Origin: Candidatus Fimenecus excrementavium
GTDB taxonomy: Bacteria; Bacillota; Clostridia; Oscillospirales; Acutalibacteraceae
DNA: 64,000 bases
Direction: 5' to 3'
NCBI GenBank assembly: GCA_018712805.1
Contig: DVGI01000033.1
Coordinates: 124,001-188,000, forward strand
Below the pieces are notes generated by a model. That model was given only the letters and a program-made list of their open reading frames with translations, was not told the DNA's origin and did not search any database. The translations under genes were made by a program, and so were the position numbers. This document shows, piece by piece, positions 61,900-64,000 of this stretch; the first letter of the stretch is position 1; every line of letters starts with the position of its first letter.

Positions 61900-62628
61900 T
61901 TACTCTTCCGTGGTTTCAGCGGCGGTTGTGCTTTCACCGGACGCACCGGTTGTCGAAGCTTTGGTGGTTACCATGGTGGTTTCGGTTTCGCCCTCGTCGT
62001 TGGTCACCGCTTCGCCGTCATCGTTTGTGACAACCTCATATTTCGGCGCTTCGGTCGGCACTTCGACCGCGTTCGACATGCTCAAAGCGATTGTGAAGTT
62101 AATCGCTTTGTTGCCTTCTTCGTCCACCTGACGCGTGACGCTGGTCAACTGGACCAGTTTCACGGTCTGCTGCATTTCTTCGGTTTCAAACAATGCTTTA
62201 TAATCGTTTAAGTCGCTGTAATCCATGCAGGTGCAGGTCAGCGTGCAGACGCCGGCGGTGAACCAGTTTTCCAAATTGATTTCGGAAATCTGAATGTAGT
62301 CGGGGGTCTGGTTTGCAATCATCGTTAAAAACTCCACCGCTTCCGGGTCCTGCGGGGAAACGCTTTCGACCATTTGCTTCGCCGCCTGCAAATCATTAAA
62401 TATGGTTTGATATTGCTGGAGCGCGGGGAACTGCTGCTGCAGTTGTTTGTTTTGTTGTTCTAAGCTTTTAAGCTTGCTGTTGAGGATTTGTTCTTTTGCA
62501 AACACCCCGCCGAGCACAATGGCAAGACAAAGCAGCACAATCAGCGCAACTTTCGCAAGCAAATTTTTCTTTTGTTGTTCTGCAAGCCGCTTCCGGTAAG
62601 AAGCAGGCAACAAACTGACTTTTAACAC
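61900..62628 (-). CDS. pilN: Type IV pilus assembly protein PilN with acidic Thr-rich tail
   Basis: A 242-residue bitopic protein. The N-terminus has the conserved VSLLPASYR that binds PilM, then a helix at about 24-44, a Gln-rich coiled coil, and a compact outer domain. The last 50 residues or so are a low-complexity tail of Thr, Glu, Ala and Ser, not usual for PilN and reminiscent of a wall-spanning linker. It starts 3 bases after pilM ends. Confidence 0.85.
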   Translation of the reverse strand: MLKVSLLPASYRKRLAEQQKKNLLAKVALIVLLCLAIVLGGVFAKEQILNSKLKSLEQQNKQLQQQFPALQQYQTIFNDLQAAKQMVESVSPQDPEAVEFLTMIANQTPDYIQISEINLENWFTAGVCTLTCTCMDYSDLNDYKALFETEEMQQTVKLVQLTSVTRQVDEEGNKAINFTIALSMSNAVEVPTEAPKYEVVTNDDGEAVTNDEGETETTMVTTKASTTGASGESTTAAETTEE

Positions 62629-62631
62629 GCT

Positions 62632-63612
62632 TTATCCCTCCAGTGCCTGCATGGCAAGGCCGATGCAACCGGCAAATTCTTTCACAACGAGCGGGTCGAG
62701 GCCTAAATTCATGCCTTCATAAAACCGCGGCGCTTCCACCGGGATGGTATAAATGGTCTCAGCAATCATTTTGGCGAGCTCGTCGGCTCTGCCCGCACCG
62801 GATACAAAATAAATGCTTTCAATCGGCTCTTCCATATTCTGCATCGCGTAATAGCTGACGGAAGAGGAAGTTTCGGAAGCCAACATGCTGCCGACCTCGG
62901 AAAGCACACTGTCGGAAATTGCACCGTTCGCTGTACTTTTGAAAAGTTCCTCGACGGCGTCCTGCGTACGGTCCGGAATCGCAATCGAACGCACCATGGA
63001 AATCTCATTGCCGCGAATAACCATAAAGTTCAGCATATCGTCGGTGAGATTCAAAAGAGCATATTTTTTATCGCCCGCAATCGGCGCTAATCCGCGGCAC
63101 AAAGACAAAACCGAAGAGTCAATGTCCAAGACCTGAAGCTTAGACGCATTCAGCAGGGTAATCAGTTGTTCCAGCATATTGCGGCGCGCGGCCACAAGCA
63201 GCACGTACACAACCGGCTGATCTTCGTCGTTGACCCCTTCGCCGGCGACCACATAGTCAATTTCCATTTCCTGCACCGGAATGGGAATGAACTCCTGCGC
63301 CTGTAAAAGCACCATGTTGCGCAGCTTGTCATCTGCAATCTTCGGAAAAGAGGCATAACGCATAATAACGTTTTCATTGTTGACACCGACGACAACATCC
63401 GACGACTTAAAGTTGCCGTTTTGCAACAGTTCTGCAAGCGCTGTGCTGAATGCATCCGCGTCACGGACAAAACCTTCTTCCACAACGCCGTCGCCGAGCG
63501 GGATTTTGCCGCAGGCGAGCACTTGGTAAACCCCGTTGACACGGGTAAGCTCTACCGCACGAATTTCCGTCGTGTCTGCCTCAAAACCGATTATACTTTT
63601 ATTTTTTGCCAT
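62632..63612 (-). CDS. pilM: Type IV pilus assembly protein PilM
   Basis: A 326-residue actin-like ATPase-fold protein on the cytoplasmic face that binds the PilN tail and couples it to PilB. Signs are IIGFEADTTEIRAVEL at the phosphate-1 loop, VVVGVNNENVIMR, LDIDSSVLSL, and SGAGRADELAK near the end. CAGGAGAC precedes the ATG. Confidence 0.92.
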   Translation of the reverse strand: MAKNKSIIGFEADTTEIRAVELTRVNGVYQVLACGKIPLGDGVVEEGFVRDADAFSTALAELLQNGNFKSSDVVVGVNNENVIMRYASFPKIADDKLRNMVLLQAQEFIPIPVQEMEIDYVVAGEGVNDEDQPVVYVLLVAARRNMLEQLITLLNASKLQVLDIDSSVLSLCRGLAPIAGDKKYALLNLTDDMLNFMVIRGNEISMVRSIAIPDRTQDAVEELFKSTANGAISDSVLSEVGSMLASETSSSVSYYAMQNMEEPIESIYFVSGAGRADELAKMIAETIYTIPVEAPRFYEGMNLGLDPLVVKEFAGCIGLAMQALEG

Positions 63613-63708
63613 AGTATCCGTCTCCTGTAATGGAGTTTTGAAACCTGCGTTTGCTCCCCCGTTTCAAAACTCGATATCTGATTTCGCGCCCGAAGCGCGC
63701 GAACGGGA
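63613..63708 (-). promoter_or_regulatory. Hairpins between pilC and pilM
   Basis: A perfect 12-bp inverted repeat (GAGTTTTGAAAC at 63633-63644 with 63661-63672) and a GC hairpin at about 63684-63703 fill the gap. There is no U-tract, so processing or stability control is more likely than termination. Confidence 0.45.
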
Positions 63709-64000
63709 TTATGAACCGACCGAAGTCGTTGCCGAGAAAATGGGCAGGTAAAGTGAAATCAGCATGCCGCCGACCAGCGCGCCGACAAAAATCAACGCAA
63801 TCGGCTCAATCATGGCACGCAGGTTTCGCGAGGTGACCTCAACGTCCTCTTCATAGAATTCCGCAACCTTATCCAAAAGCTCCGGCAAAGTACCGGCTTC
63901 TTCACCGATTGCAATCATACCGATAACCATCGGCGGGAAAAGCCCGCTTTTGTCTAACGACTCGGAAATTGCCTTACCTTCTTCAATATCGGAAATCGCG
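63709..64000 (-). CDS. pilC: Type IV pilus inner-membrane protein PilC, C-terminal part
   Basis: The last 96 codons of a GspF/PilC platform protein; the start lies outside the window. GKAISESLDKSGLFPPMVIGMI and GEEAGTLPELLDKVAEFYEEDVE are hallmark GspF segments, followed by the final membrane helix IALIFVGALVGGMLISLYLPIF. It organises the inner-membrane platform with PilM, PilN, PilO and PilB and is the first pilus gene visible in this operon. Confidence 0.93.
   Translation of the reverse strand, partial: AISDIEEGKAISESLDKSGLFPPMVIGMIAIGEEAGTLPELLDKVAEFYEEDVEVTSRNLRAMIEPIALIFVGALVGGMLISLYLPIFSATTSVGS

Overview
The window reads as chromosome from a Gram-positive anaerobe of the Clostridia, most likely Oscillospiraceae-like. 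This rests on strong AAGGAG/GGAGG ribosome sites, a T-box in front of thrS, an HrcA/CIRCE heat-shock operon ordered hrcA-grpE-dnaK-dnaJ, a WalJ-RlmH pair, an EF-G-like paralogue, and the anaerobe pair of an IscU-like protein and a GGGtGRT protein. No rRNA, tRNA, CRISPR array, transposase or phage gene was seen. Family names come from recognising motifs by eye; no database search was run.

Layout. 1-6.4 kb: a partial DUF3048 lipoprotein and an EF-G-like GTPase on the minus strand, then a plus-strand operon murL-murD-ubl. MurL and MurD fit the alternative route that ligates L-Glu and then epimerises it. The third gene, joined to murD by an ATGA overlap, encodes an exported protein whose mature N-terminus is an unmistakable ubiquitin fold. 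6.4-11.6 kb: an M14 peptidase homologue without its zinc ligands, then Nudix-Maf-patatin and GDPD-WalJ-RlmH. 11.6-12.6 kb: a gene-free block of structured repeats. 12.6-19.1 kb: shikimate genes (aroQ and an aroE-aroK fusion) and the heat-shock operon. 19.3-26.3 kb: a short-chain dehydrogenase, a PadR regulator with two tandem membrane proteins, T-box-thrS, and a membrane-anchored phosphoesterase. 26.4-34.5 kb: a GH16 lipoprotein, a beta-CASP nuclease, and a sugar-type cluster (FGGY kinase, TetR, class III aminotransferase, double-domain class II aldolase).

34.7-41.1 kb is a complete phosphate regulon, pstSCAB-phoU-phoB-phoR. Its PstS appears circularly permuted: the half that is normally C-terminal comes first. 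41.2-46.6 kb holds an L,D-transpeptidase, two small membrane-protein genes facing a TetR regulator, an HD hydrolase and RlmD. 46.7-47.6 kb and 49.8-50.75 kb are further blocks of the same repeat family found near 12 kb. The copies differ by paired substitutions that keep every stem intact, so the folded structure seems to be under selection. Between these blocks lies the IscU-like/GGGtGRT operon.

51.0-64.0 kb is a minus-strand type IV pilus operon: pilC (cut by the window edge), pilM, pilN, pilO, pilB, a PilX-like protein, a giant 1190-residue prepilin, a prepilin with a CFI-box-like C-terminal domain, two small pilins and the prepilin peptidase. The last small pilin has its own promoter and terminator, as expected for the major subunit. 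The most unusual items are the exported ubiquitin-like protein, the permuted PstS, the covarying repeats and the giant prepilin.
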